This document shows positions 9,501 to 19,707 of a stretch of DNA of 64,000 bases, piece after piece (the first letter of the stretch is position 1; each line of letters starts with the position of its first letter). The notes beneath the pieces were generated by a model that was not told the DNA's origin, searched no databases, and saw only the letters and a list, made by a program, of their open reading frames with translations. A program made the position numbers and the translations under genes. This DNA is from Macrostomum hystrix (taxonomy: Eukaryota > Platyhelminthes > Macrostomidae), in the NCBI GenBank assembly GCA_950097015.1, contig CATNEN010000031.1, forward strand, positions 2,604,001 to 2,668,000, in the 5' to 3' direction.

Positions 9501-11362
9501 TGTATTCCTAATAAAACTAAATTCATTAGGCGCTGAAATGTGCCTGGAGCATTAGATAAGCCCTGTGCCATTACCTCATACTCAAATTGGCCTCTAGTTA
9601 AAGTAGAAAACGCTGTCATAAACTTGTGCTCCTCCTTGATGGGCACTTGCCAATATCCGGAATTTAAGTCTAGACTGCTAAAATATTGGCTACCTGATAA
9701 ATAAGAAAAAGTCTGATGAATATTAGGCAACGGATACGGCACATAATTAACTCGCGAATTTAATACTCTGAAGTCGCTAACTATTCTAATTGTTCCATCC
9801 TTTTTCGGCACAATAACAAGTGGAGTAGAGTAAGTTGAATAACATGGGCGAATTAAATTTTTAGCTAACATATCGTCTAACTGCGCATCAACCTGCTTCT
9901 GAAGATGGGGTGGAATCCTTCTCGTGGGGATTCTAACAGGTGTTTCATCTTTCAGCGAGATTTCATGCGTGATCAGGTGAGTTAGACCCATGTCTAGTTC
10001 ATTCTGGGAGAATGCTTCGCGGTGTTCCTTCATCAAATCGATAACCGCTTTTCTCTGCTCTGTGGAGAGACCGGGTCCAATGCTGACCTCCTCAATCCAC
10101 GCATTCTCAACAGTTTGGGTCTGATTCACTTTAACAGCGGGTTCTGACTCTGTCTGCTCTTCAAAGTAATTCAGTTCTTTAGCCTTCATAGGTTTGGCTA
10201 AACCAATTAGGGCTGATTTCGGCAATTTGACATCGACAAGGTGTCGGTTTACAATTTCGACAATAGCGGAGCCTTCTCGCATAGTAACGAGGGTGGGGAT
10301 CATTTCTAATGTCCACTCTTTGGCTCTTACGCCTTCTCCGATAGCTTCAATGGTCATAGGTGTTCCATAGTTACACTCAGAATCCTTAGCCAAACGCACA
10401 GGAATCCTCAGTGCACTATTAGCTGGGATTACGACCTTCTCTTGGGTATAAACACGGCACACTTTAACTGGTAGGTGAGTGAATTGCATTGGAATGCATG
10501 ATCCTTCATGGAATACTAACATGCCCTTAGAAATGTTAATACTCTCACAATATCCAAGGAAGAACTCCATTCCAAGTATGTTGTCACACTCATGACTACA
10601 TAACAAGAAATCAATCTCAACCTGGATCTCGCCAAAGCGAACAAAAATGCAACTCTCTCCTTCCAATTGCACTCTAGTACCATCAAAGGTGGAAACTCTC
10701 TTATCCGTGTTCTTAATCCGATCAGGTTTAATCAACTTTGTCCAGACGGACTTACTCAGGAAGCTATTTCTGGCTCCCGTGTCCAGAATAAAGTTTACTT
10801 CAGTCTTCTTAATAGTTCCTACCACTACTGCTTCATAGCCTTCACGAACTAAATCTAATTTAGTATTAGAACAAGGTTTAAATGAGTTCTCACGTGTCCT
10901 TTGAGTCTTCTTGTTGCACTTTCCGACGAGAGTCCTTGGAACTGGCTCCGGCTCCTCGGGTGCTAGTTCTTCTTCCACTGACTCATCGAGTGTTGACACG
11001 ACTGCTGCTGACACAGACGAAACAGACGCTGACACAATGGGTGCTGATACGCGAGGTGCTGACGCAATGGGTGCTGATACACGAGGTGCTGACGCAATGG
11101 GTGCTGATACGCGAGGTGCTGACGCAATGGGTACTGATACACGAGGTGCTGACGCATAAAGTGCATGACGCTTCCCAGTCTGATAAAAGCATTGGGACTT
11201 CACAGGATAACAATTTGACTGGGAGGCCGGAAGTTCGAATCTGAGATTTCTGGAGGGGCGTGGCCTCGACTGGCGTCCCTCGACATTCAGTTTCCCCGAT
11301 TCTGATACTGATTCTGGGGCTGAAACTGTTTCTGAGGCGGATACTGCCTTGAGCTGTGGCAA
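6566..11362 (-). CDS. pol: Pol polyprotein of the Ty3/gypsy element
   Basis: About 1,598 codons open without interruption, lying in the -1 frame relative to gag. Visible domains: four copies of an APRVSAPI-type repeat near the N-terminus; retropepsin active site LDTGARNSF near residue 193; reverse transcriptase with the catalytic YIDD near 629; RNase H with DTDASDN near 784; integrase zinc region HLGRDK...CIPCLESK near 1095-1140; and the D, D, E triad seen as HIDLIGP, HTDNGKTF and GLVERFNK at about 1166, 1223 and 1262. The C-terminus is acidic and Ser/Glu-rich and shows no chromodomain. There is no ATG at the start of the frame, so expression most likely depends on ribosomal frameshifting from gag. 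All catalytic residues are kept, so this copy could be active. Confidence 0.95.
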   Translation of the reverse strand: MPQLKAVSASETVSAPESVSESGKLNVEGRQSRPRPSRNLRFELPASQSNCYPVKSQCFYQTGKRHALYASAPRVSVPIASAPRVSAPIASAPRVSAPIASAPRVSAPIVSASVSSVSAAVVSTLDESVEEELAPEEPEPVPRTLVGKCNKKTQRTRENSFKPCSNTKLDLVREGYEAVVVGTIKKTEVNFILDTGARNSFLSKSVWTKLIKPDRIKNTDKRVSTFDGTRVQLEGESCIFVRFGEIQVEIDFLLCSHECDNILGMEFFLGYCESINISKGMLVFHEGSCIPMQFTHLPVKVCRVYTQEKVVIPANSALRIPVRLAKDSECNYGTPMTIEAIGEGVRAKEWTLEMIPTLVTMREGSAIVEIVNRHLVDVKLPKSALIGLAKPMKAKELNYFEEQTESEPAVKVNQTQTVENAWIEEVSIGPGLSTEQRKAVIDLMKEHREAFSQNELDMGLTHLITHEISLKDETPVRIPTRRIPPHLQKQVDAQLDDMLAKNLIRPCYSTYSTPLVIVPKKDGTIRIVSDFRVLNSRVNYVPYPLPNIHQTFSYLSGSQYFSSLDLNSGYWQVPIKEEHKFMTAFSTLTRGQFEYEVMAQGLSNAPGTFQRLMNLVLLGIQHQFAMSYIDDIVTYSKTFADHLAHLKEVFQRLITAGLKLRPKKCNLFHQELKYLGHVISTEGIRTDDAKIEAIRTWPKPKDVKELRSFLGLCNYYSRFVKNYAEVAHPLFQLTRKNVQNFQGKWSVMHDEAFEALKTRMMSTDVLAYPEFVDDENVRMVLDTDASDNRIGACLGQIQSDGVERPIAYFSRAMKESEKRYPITRKELLALVDAMKHFRFYLLGKRFLARTDHKAIIWLLRQTEAQGILGRWIERLNEFQFDVEHRKGSSHQNADSLSRRPAEELERSREPAEVKDRVCVKSDQQAMTKDSAESLTQSPTVPIEGEIPTLDPNRWIESQISGNEKEKSQGVHSDSCILQLNPSAEEFYPNPQIDTPEPVESKCEKLLTDYLPTPLKREQIIEAQRADSAIHTLMEWKCEGLTKPPVLSNVSPELKQLSKAFEAMSIEKELLMIKEDGEWKVVLPKSMDTLAFSDLHESPLAGHLGRDKTIQKVRKRFWRPGLVTAIEELIAKCIPCLESKKGHYVQAPIQSFPVNEPFYRLHIDLIGPISKESRRGHRYVLTVVDSTTKYPFAFPVRNQKSDTVIKLLQERVFSEYGQCHWIHTDNGKTFTSKQFKAFCDLYNVKHTCTTPYHAQSNGLVERFNKQIKSIITCLVEKDHADWDLMIPAALVAVRTSVNKTTGYSPHFLMFGREAVLPIDNQIKESKSFADYPSYVANHAERLRIAGELVKRKLENVASKREELAQKNKLPKEVPIGCLALINNPQLDSEESHKFHRKKRSAYRVIEQFSDVVFKVQKEEDGKPVGNILLVHRDNLTLVPNSTKEEVIKGSQPSKLEKSQPKKTERKVKGSQRERKEIEEVIHSESESEDERIAWQCQDRNEGSEMRGSLLDLGAEIEIDDITSQSDNTNNEEEEGANESESDSHESINTSEEDLDSASENEVRAPHPYNTRKRVNPPIRFNDYLKRLTTVISWFGNMQF
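11035..11160 (-). repeat. In-frame 30-bp tandem repeat within pol
   Basis: Four copies of a 30-bp unit (gtgctgatacgcgaggtgct in plus orientation plus ten more bases) encode a ten-residue APRVSAPIAS-type repeat between gag and the protease domain. Repeat number is likely to vary among element copies. Confidence 0.85.
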
Positions 11363-12210
11363 TTTTTTGCAATGTGGCCTATCTTTCGGCAGTTATAGCA
11401 AGTCGGTGGAGGTTTTGACTGCTGATACGGCTGCTGAAACCTCACCTGCTGCTTCATGAGCGGCTGGGGTTGTGTCTCCCGGCTTTCTGCCTTCCTTTTC
11501 TCTTGGGTAAGAGTTTCAATCACTTTCCTTTGCTTGTTAATCTCCATCTTCTGCTTTTCGAACAGCTCTTCCAAATTAGTTGGATGATCATCACTCAGTT
11601 CGTCCTTCATCGCTCTCACTCCATTCTTATGCGACATATGCCAAGCTGCTTCAATTCTCCTTAGCATACGCCTTGCCTCTTGCAAATTAGCTGGTTGAGC
11701 GAAGATTAGCTTTTCTCTGGTGTCGGAGGGAATCCTCGCACCTCTAATAAATTGCTCGACAACCTCTTCTTCTCGTTGATCGGCATTCATGTTGGGAAAT
11801 GCTCGAGCTGCTAATTCGATTAGTGCATCGGCGAATGAATCAGTCTGTTCATTTCGACCTTGCATACGGCCACGGAATTCTTCTCTAAATTCAGATGAAC
11901 TCCCTAATCGGCCAAATCTTTCAACTAATCTCTCCTTAAATTCATCATAAGTTAATTCCTCTGGTAGATTTAAGCGTTGAACTGCTGCAAACGCAGTGGC
12001 TAGATCTAGATTTGCTAAAAGTTCGCTCTTCCGATGCTCTTCTTGCTCAATGCCTTCAGAGTCACACCTCTGGTCAAATGCGGTTAACCAGATTCTGATA
12101 TCTTGACTTGGGGTGTACTTCTGAATTTTAACATGCCTCATTGGGCCTAATTCCAAACGGTTTCTCAGCTCTTCAGCCAACAGTCCAATTGCATCATTAA
12201 TTCCTGCCAT
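11287..12210 (-). CDS. gag: Gag protein of the Ty3/gypsy element
   Basis: 307 residues from the ATG at 12210. The N-terminal two thirds have the gypsy capsid character: IRIWLTAFDQRCDSEGI, YDEFKERLVERFG and an AARAFPNM...VEQFIRGA block that fits the retrotransposon gag domain. A Lys/Glu-rich coiled region follows, then a Gln-rich linker and a CX2CX4HX4C zinc knuckle (CYNCRKIGHIAKNC, residues 271-284). The frame overlaps pol by about 76 nt. Gag assembles the particle and the knuckle binds the RNA genome (family knowledge). Confidence 0.92.
   Translation of the reverse strand: MAGINDAIGLLAEELRNRLELGPMRHVKIQKYTPSQDIRIWLTAFDQRCDSEGIEQEEHRKSELLANLDLATAFAAVQRLNLPEELTYDEFKERLVERFGRLGSSSEFREEFRGRMQGRNEQTDSFADALIELAARAFPNMNADQREEEVVEQFIRGARIPSDTREKLIFAQPANLQEARRMLRRIEAAWHMSHKNGVRAMKDELSDDHPTNLEELFEKQKMEINKQRKVIETLTQEKRKAESRETQPQPLMKQQVRFQQPYQQSKPPPTCYNCRKIGHIAKNCHSSRQYPPQKQFQPQNQYQNRGN
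11362..11368 (-). promoter_or_regulatory. Candidate -1 ribosomal frameshift heptamer A_AAA_AAT
   Basis: In the gag frame the minus strand reads GCA AAA AAT TGC, giving the slippery X_XXY_YYZ heptamer A_AAA_AAT. A -1 slip here enters the pol frame at its upstream edge. It sits inside the codons of the zinc knuckle, just before the last cysteine. I have not established a downstream pseudoknot. Confidence 0.65.
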
Positions 12211-12255
12211 CACGGTTTCTTAATTGTGCGTTTTAACTGAATTTCCGATCCTTCA

Positions 12256-12267
12256 CCGCTGCTACCA
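12256..12267 (-). promoter_or_regulatory. Primer-binding site, initiator tRNA-Met-like
   Basis: Three bases inside the 5' LTR the minus strand reads TGGTAGCAGCGG. This matches the complement of the animal initiator tRNA-Met 3' end (TGGTAGCAGAGG) at 11 of 12 positions. It should prime minus-strand DNA synthesis. Confidence 0.75.
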
Positions 12268-12270
12268 AGT

Positions 12271-13007
12271 TGTTGGAGGGCTGTTTCACTAATATTTTAC
12301 AACTGTTACCAAGTTGTCGTAGGTCTCTTTTATTATTATTTTAAATCCTACTGACAACACTAATTATTACAACCAGTATAACACATATAATTCGTATATT
12401 AGAGTATTTGTTAACTCTATGGTAGCATGTAAGTGTCCGAGCGGTAAGACACCTTCTATCTTATTAATATGAATAACTCATATATGAATAACTTATTTCG
12501 CACTGGTTATATTAGTAACACAGTCTTATTAAATTTCCAGTCCCAACACAGGGCTTCCAATGGATCGGAGGGTATCAGTTACCCACGCACTTACTTATGG
12601 AAAATCACTATTTCTTCCTCACCCTTTACAGGCTTATTTATCAAATGCACTCCCTTTACAGGTAATTCCTTTATCACACCCTTTACAGGTTATTTCACAC
12701 TTAATTCGGATCCAACCCTTCTTTTGTTTCACTATTCAATACGAATTGCTCGTCTAAATTTATAGCTTTTCAGCTTCATAAAGAATTAAACAAGTTTTGG
12801 AAAACTTTGCCTCTTTTTCAGAACTTTGAGAACGACGTCTGCAAGTTAGTTTTCTCCTCCCAAAACTGCGCGTATATATACTAGATTGGAGGGGTGGTTC
12901 CCCGGTGCATTATAACAAGTTGGTGCATTTAAACAAAATATTAAATTTCTTTACTCGTTCGCGTAAATTCAAAAAGAAAAATACGGTAGGAATATTCAAC
13001 TATTACA
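12271..13007 (-). repeat. 5' LTR of the Ty3/gypsy element
   Basis: Same 737-bp sequence as 4241-4977 with TG...CA ends; followed by GTTG (target duplication). Being on the transcription-start side of gag on the minus strand, it is the promoter copy. Confidence 0.95.
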
Positions 13008-13011
13008 GTTG

Positions 13012-14570
13012 GGCATGCTGTACTAAGATAAACATATTTGTACTTGCACCAGATCAAAAGCATTAGTTGATTATGTGCTGAAAAAAAGACTTGTTCCTAT
13101 CTCCGCAGTGTATTTTTTTCTGGAAATTGCCCTTCAAAAAATTTACACGATCTCTGAGTTTCCATCCTATTACACTACAGTGGTCCTTGAATTATATACT
13201 ATAGACTTGTGGTTATCTCCTAGATACTAGATTACTAGGTTAGTGGTAAGGTCTGGCCTGGGCCTCACTGCAGCTAACAAATGGAAGGGGCAGAAAAAGG
13301 AATGGGGTTTGAGGCTCTGGTTGGTGCTAAGACAGAACGTGGTACCAATAGTGTGACAGTTCTAGTCCAAGGAGAGAGGGTATGGCATTTATTAGTCATA
13401 GTACACTGACAATGAGCACTGAAAATTATACAAGGGCCAAGGCCAAGAAGCTAAGATGTCAAATCTCACATTTGGGTAGCCTAGGCCTATAATATAATAT
13501 CTATATAACTTGTTCATTTGTTCTTACATAATATATTAATATAACATACATAACAATACATAACATAATATATATATATTTGTGAAGCAATTATTGAGAT
13601 GCACAAATCTTATTTTGTAGGGGGCCTACTAATGGTAATTGGTATGCGTATAATTCCATGTAGAACTTACTACACGGAAATTGTACCAACAAGTTATATA
13701 TGTCACCACGTGGATCAACATTCATAAGTAATAGAGTTCCATGTAATTTCAATTCGTACAAATTTGTACAAATTGTTACTTTTCTGAGCAGCAAACTTCT
13801 TAGTTGCGATAAAAATAAGAATATTTTCTGATTACTAGTACAAACTGACTAGTAGGCCAATAGCACTTCGTGTTTTGCCAAGATGCATTATCAAAGTCTT
13901 ATTTCCAAGAATTCGCTTCACAAACCGGCCCGACTTAAACGTATATTGTACGTTTGCCTAATCATTGTTACCATATTACCATATGATACGTTTGCGTACG
14001 TTTATATGACGTCATGTAGTCGGGTATGCTCTACTTATTTTCTAGAAAATGTATATATAAGCTGAATCTTTTATTTCTTTTAATGTTTATAACTGCTCGT
14101 TGTTTAAACTTTACATTTGGAAACAAATGCGACGATTTGCCAACCTAGCAAACTATTAAACTGGTTAGATTTTTTTATTGTTGCCAGTCACTTTACCAAT
14201 TAAACTTACCAGTCCCACAGTCAGGTGAGTCAGAAGGTTTGAGTGCAAAATGTTGGCAATGTGCTAGTTATAGGCCTTAATATTTACTAATAAATCCTGA
14301 AATTTAAGTAGGGGCCTACTTCTAGTAGGCTCACTGCTCCAGAAACTACTTGTGCAGGGTTTATGTCAAAGCAACCTAGGATAGACCTACTAAGCTTATA
14401 ACAGTATTATTGCAATAACAAGTTTTTATATTATTTCACAAGTTAGCTATTTTCTTTTGCCTCTGTCCACACTCAGCCCTAAGGTCAGGATCATTACATG
14501 TACAATAATTTTTTTGTGCATATCTAGGACAGCTTTGTAGGCTTGGCCTATTAAAATAAAGAAAAGAGGT
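13012..14570. other. AT-rich intergenic sequence, no gene seen
   Basis: I see no conserved coding region or array. Short AT-rich open frames near 13591-13794 and 13883-14065 lack codon bias and family resemblance. Confidence 0.5.
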
Positions 14571-14576
14571 GAGTGG

Positions 14577-14790
14577 CAGGGCATGCATGCCTCTCAAAAT
14601 GCATTGGCTCTATATGCATTTGCCTCTCAAACCAAGGTTTCTAAGTTCAATTCCATGAAGGCTACTTTAGTTTGGGTAGGTTGTCAGGTATTTTAGTGCT
14701 TGTGTTTTTCGGTACCATTTTGGTTCCCATATAAGACATTATAATACTTGATGCAAGGCCTTCCAAGGCTCTGTGTAAATAAATATATAT
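14577..14790 (+). repeat. Interspersed SINE-like repeat, family A, with tRNA-like head
   Basis: The head tttgcctctcaaaccaaggt, followed by aagttcaattcc, resembles a tRNA-derived B box. The body ggttgtcaggtattttagtg, then a tgtttttcggtacc segment and a cattataat.cttgatgc segment, recurs at 15115-15262 (inverted), 32806-33410 and 34025-34205 (inverted). This copy is diverged and AT-rich. Confidence 0.6.
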
Positions 14791-15114
14791 AAACAAAAAG
14801 AAAATGAAGATCAATTATTTTTCATGAATCAAGCTTTTTATATCAAGCAACATGTTTTGCAAGTTATGTTAAAAGAACAGCATTGGATCCGCATTCAATA
14901 AAAGGTGATCAACATTTTAATGTAAAAAATGTGAATATACAAGTTTGTATCTTGCTGAGTGCATTTTTGTGAAAATCTGTGAGAAATGTTCTACCTTTCA
15001 TGTAGATATACATGCATGTAAATGCACATAACAACTATTCAAAGCATGCTGGTGTATTAGTAGTACAATTGGAATTACAACAGTTGCAAGCTAATGGTAT
15101 TTACAACTAAAAAA

Positions 15115-15262
15115 CAGTTTGATGCATTGAAAAAACAACAGGACACACTGCTAATAATGTGTTATAATGTTATACAATGTCTTATAAATCATGTATTTGT
15201 GAGAACCAGAATGCATTAATAATGTACAGAAAAGCAAGACTAGGCACCAAAATGCCCAGCAA
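15115..15262 (-). repeat. Interspersed repeat, family A, inverted copy
   Basis: Read on the minus strand it contains ggttgctgggcattttggtg and ends in a ttttttcaatgcatcaaac segment, matching 32806-33410 and 34025-34205. Upstream bases 15000-15115 (tgtaaatgcacataac, attggaattaca) also recur inverted near 33425-33495, so the repeat unit may extend that far. Confidence 0.65.
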
Positions 15263-15274
15263 CCTTTGGGGACA

Positions 15275-15425
15275 CCTACATGGCTCAGGTTAGGGGCTTG
15301 TCATGCACATTATGCCCTTTAGACCCAACTTAGGCACAGTGAATGTGTACACCACCTGACAATCCAAAAGTCAGGGCAGATCTACCATACCCACCTATGT
15401 AAGCATAGGCCTGAGTAAAGTGTAC
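15275..15425 (+). repeat. Interspersed repeat, family B, diverged copy
   Basis: The stretch ggggcttgtcatgcacatta, continuing to acctgacaatccaaaagtcagg, parallels the better preserved copies at 16240-16515 and 28790-29135 (aggcttgtcgtgcaattta, cctgacgatgagaaagtcagg). C-to-T and G-to-A changes dominate, as expected for an old methylated copy. Confidence 0.55.
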
Positions 15426-15755
15426 TTAGAACTATCCATTTATCTAAACTATAGTCAGAAAAAAGAATGAAAGACCAATGATCATGAGAAAGGACCTTCT
15501 AATTCCTGCCAAGCATTACATAAATCTCTAGTAGGTTTCTGTCATTTTGATATAACTATGTGAGCCTTGGCCAACTTTATTTAGCTATCCTAAGTCTTAT
15601 TACTCAATCTGGCTAGTTTCTTGTCCTTGGATCTAAAGCTTGTATTTAGATTTATAAGGTTTATTGCTTTACTTAAATTCTAAAATAGTTATAAAATGTT
15701 AAGGGTAATGTTGGAAAACTCACAAGCTTCACAATCCCATCCATTTTGCAGCATC

Positions 15756-16963
15756 ATGGAATTTCCTGAACTTGGCCAGCACTGCGCCGACCAGTCCTGC
15801 AAGCAGCTGGACTTTCTACCACTGCGCTGCGACCTCTGCCAGAACATCTATTGCAAGCTGCATTTCGCCTACGCCAGCCATTCTTGCCCACAGGCCTACA
15901 AGAAGCAGAATCAGGTGCCGGCCTGTCCACTGTGCTCCAGGCCAATCCCGGTGGCTCCTGGCGAGGATGCCAACGCTGTGGTTGGCCGGCACATGGACAC
16001 AGACTGCGGCTCGGAGCCTGCCCAGCGGCATCGTAAACGGGCCGGCCGCTGTTCAGCTACTGGCTGCAAGACTCGCGAACTGGTGCCCGTCACCTGTCCC
16101 ACCTGTAGGCAGAATTTCTGTGTGAAACACAGACTAGAGCAGGATCACAAGTGCGCTGGTTTTCAGGTGAGCAATTGGCTAATATTTTTCTGTCCTTTTT
16201 AATGGTCTAAGTGCACGGACTAGTGTAGTGGAGTGGCCACGAAAAGGAGATGGAGTTACTCGTATTTGGGGCGCAGCCGCGGAGAGAAGGCTTGTCGTGC
16301 AATTTACGCCCTTGGAGGCACAGTGAGAGTGTGCACTGCCTGACGATGATGCACACACCCCTGTGTGAGTGTGGGCCTGTGTGCGTGTGTACTCAGGAGT
16401 CCGCGAAATGGGCAGAATTGCCTCCTCGCTGGCTGCGGGTCTAGTGTCACCTAGTGATGTGCCATTGTCCGCAGCCCTCCTGCAATTATTATAATAATTT
16501 TATCTCCTAATGAGATGAGGTAATCTCTCCCTTATCTTCTGCGCCACCCACTATTATTGTCCCGTAGCTTAGGAGTTGACCTTTTCTTACCAAATTTCAC
16601 TTTCAGAATTCCGGTCGCGCAGTTACTAATGCCGCAGCTGCTGCTGTTGCTAGGCAAAAACAACAGCAGCAGCAGAGGCGCCAGTCGCCGCTGCCCAACC
16701 TTCGCGATGCTCAGGTCGGTCTGTCAGACCACGAGGCGCTGCAGATGGCGCTCCGGATGTCCGCTGCCGAGGCCGCCGCCAGTGGAGCTTCCACCGCCAC
16801 CGCAGCCGCGTCTGCCGATGCTGAACAGCGTCGGCGCCAGGAAGAGCTGGACAGGCAGCTGGCCGAGTCGCTGCAGGCTAGCGAGAGGCAACAGCGGCAG
16901 CAGCAGCAGCAGCAGCGGGGTCAGCAGTCAGGCAGCGATGCCAGCAGCTGCGCAATGTCCTGA
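15756..16963 (+). CDS. ZFAND2: AN1-type zinc finger protein 2 (ZFAND2A/B, AIRAP-like)
   Basis: Proteasome- and p97-associated stress adaptor at the ER and ubiquitin-proteasome interface (family knowledge). Exons 15756-16166 and 16607-16963 join in phase 0, giving 255 residues (human ZFAND2B is 257). Two AN1 zinc fingers are visible: C10, C15, C25, C28, C33, H36, H42, C44, and a second at about C99-C133. Two ubiquitin-interacting motifs follow: DHEALQMALRMSAAE (178-192) and EELDRQLAESLQASE (216-230), separated and followed by Gln-rich linkers. The protein ends in CAMS, a CaaX prenylation box, a feature of the ZFAND2B branch. The ATG is four bases after TTTTGCAG, which looks like a splice acceptor. 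The intron holds a family B repeat. Start, exons and stop are all well supported. Confidence 0.95.
16240..16515 (+). repeat. Interspersed SINE-like repeat, family B, in the ZFAND2 intron
   Basis: Shares ggggcgcagccgcg, gagaaggcttg, cactgcctgacgatga, agcgaaatgggcagaattgc or close variants, cctcctcgctggctg, and an AT-rich caattatt tail with 28790-29135. Same orientation as the host gene. Confidence 0.8.
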
Positions 16964-17649
16964 CTCTATAATAGTTAGAAATTACTTGATTTTTTCCTTT
17001 AATCTTTGATCAAAATCTTGTAACACAGGAGCATATATTTGTCGCTTTTAACTACCTGTTTTATGTTTGTAGTAATCGTAGAAATAATGCATATAGGTTC
17101 GACCTGCGTCTATCTTACTCTTGTTTTTCTGTCAGTCTTTAACTTCTTTTAATAACTGATTCTAAATTTAAATATGTGCCAGTCAATCTTTTTCTCGGCT
17201 TTGCAATTTTTTGGTCAATCGTCAGTTTTCAAATTATTATCTCGTGAATTGGTTTTCAGAATTTATTAAGTGTCGAAAGTTTATTCAGGATTTCATAAAA
17301 TAATGAATTAGTTACCGTGTTGTCTGGAGTGGGGGAGGCCCGCTAGACTCACCCATAATTTCTGCCTAATGCTAATGCTGTCACCCATTTTACAGCTGGG
17401 TGAACTGAAGCACTTGGGAATGAAGTGTCTTACTCAAAGGGCACAGCTTTAATAACGTAACATTGCTCTATTTGTTACTTTTTATGTGGTAAATAAACTG
17501 TGATATACACGGGATAATATTAATGATTCGATTTTTAGCTTCATTCTTGCTGTCTCAATTGGCTTTTTATTTAAGTGTGTAAAAGTTTCAGTTCAGGTGT
17601 TTCACGTACTGAGCCCCTGAGTTACTAATTAGGAATCCCTTTCAGTTCC

Positions 17650-19600
17650 GTTTGACTATTCATTCTGACATTTCTGATCCCTCTGACTATTCATTCTGAC
17701 ATTTCTGATCCCTCTGACTATTCCTTCTGACATTTCTGATCCCTCTGACTAGTCATTCTGACATTTCTGATCCCTCTGACTATTCTGACATTTCTGATCC
17801 CTATGACTATTCCTTATGACATTTCTGATCCCTCTGACTATTCATTCTGACATTTCTGATCCCTCTGACTATTCCTTATGACATTTCTGATCCCTCTGAC
17901 TATTCCTTATGACATTTCTAATCCCTCTGACTATTCCTTATGACATTTCTGATCCCTCTGACTATTCTATGACATTTCTGATCCCTCTGACTATTCTATG
18001 ACATTTCTGATCCCTCTGACTATTCTATGACATTTCTGATCCCTCTGACTATTCCTTATGACATTTCTGATCCCTCTGACTAGTCATTCTGACATTTCTG
18101 ATCCCTCTGACTATTCCTTATGACATTTCTGATCCCTCTGACTATTCATTCTGACATTTCTGATCCCTCTGACTATTCCTTATGACATTTCTGATCCCTC
18201 TGACTATTCCTTATGACATTTCTAATCCCTCTGACTATTCCTTATGACATTTCTGATCCCTCTGACTATTCTATGACATTTCTGATCCCTCTGACTATTC
18301 TATGACATTTCTGATCCCTCTGACTATTCTATGACATTTCTGATCCCTCTGACTATTCCTTATGACATTTCTGATCCCTCTGACTAGTCATTCTGACATT
18401 TCTGATCCCTCTGACTATTCTGACATTTCTGATCCCTCTGACTATTCCTTATGACATTTCTGATCCCTCTGACTATTCATTCTGACATTTCTGATCCCTC
18501 TGACTATTCATTCTGACATTTCTGATCCCTCTGACTATTCCTTATGACATTTCTGATCCCTCTGACTATTCCTTATGACATTTCTAATCCCTCTGACTAT
18601 TCCTTATGACATTTCTGATCCCTCTGACTATTCTATGACATTTCTGATCCCTCTGACTATTCTATGACATTTCTGATCCGTCTGACTATTCCTTATGACA
18701 TTTCTGATCCTTCTGACTATTCCTTATGACATTTCTAATCCCTCTGACTATTCCTTATCACATTTCTGATCCCTCTGACTATTCTATGACATTTCTGATC
18801 CCTCTGACTATTCCTTATGACATTTCTGATCCCTCTGACTATTCCTTATGACATTTCTAATCCCTCTGACTATTCCTTATCACATTTCTGATCCCTCTGA
18901 CTATTCTATGACATTTCTGATCCCTCTGACTATTCCTTATGACATTTCTGATCCTTCTGACTATTCCTTATGACATTTCTGATCCCTCTGACTATTCCTT
19001 ATGACATTTCTGATCCCTCTGACTATTCTATGACATTTCTAATCCCTCTGACTATTCTATGGCATTTCTAATCCCTCTGACTGTTCCTTATGACATTTCT
19101 AATCCCTCTGACTGTTCCTTATGCCATTTCTGATCCCTCTGAATATTCTATGACATTTCTAAACTCTCTGACTATTTTATGACATTTCTAATCCCTCTGA
19201 CTATTTTATGACATTTCTAATCCCTCTGACTATTTTATGACATTTCTAATCTCTCTGACTATTTTATGACATTTCTAATCTCTCTGACTATTTTATGACA
19301 TTTCTAATCCCTCTGACTATTCCTTATGACATTTCTGATCCCTCTGACTATTCCTTATGACATTTCTAAACTCAATGACTGTTCCTTATGACATTTCTAA
19401 TCCCTTTGACTATTCTATGACATTTCTAATCCCTCTGACTCTTCCTTATGACATTTCTAATCCCTCTGACTGTTCCTTATGACATTTCTAAACTCTATGA
19501 CTGTTCCTTATGACATTTCTAAACTATATGACTGTTCCTTATGTCATTCTAATCCCTATGCCTTTTCCCTCTGCCATTCTGATCCTATGACCTCTAATAA
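17650..19600. repeat. Minisatellite, 29-31-bp unit
   Basis: About 64 copies of a unit containing gacatttctgatccctctga and a variable ctattccttat, ctattctat or ctattcattct segment. It fills nearly the whole gap between ZFAND2 and the ARM-TIR-SAM gene. Higher-order blocks recur in the same order (for example around 17870-18060 and 18170-18360), indicating block duplication. Confidence 0.95.
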
Positions 19601-19707
19601 GGGCTCAAGAAGAATAACTTAGCACAATCCCCTATTTACAGTGTTAATAACATTCAAGGTTTTATATAAAATAGCAAATTATTGTGATCTTCAGAAAGCT
19701 CAGCTTC

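Larger units (their letters stand above)
4241..13007 (-). mobile_element. Complete Ty3/gypsy-type LTR retrotransposon (8.77 kb)
   Basis: The element runs 5' to 3' on the minus strand: 5' LTR 13007-12271, primer-binding site, gag, pol (protease, reverse transcriptase, RNase H, integrase), an extra ORF, polypurine tract, 3' LTR 4977-4241. The LTRs are 737 bp each and look essentially identical over the stretches compared, a GTTG duplication flanks the element, and the reading frames are open. Together these indicate a recent insertion. Protease, RT, RNase H, integrase order and tRNA primer type fit the Metaviridae (Ty3/gypsy) lineage. It landed about 20 bp from the end of the Merlin remnant. 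Confidence 0.93.
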
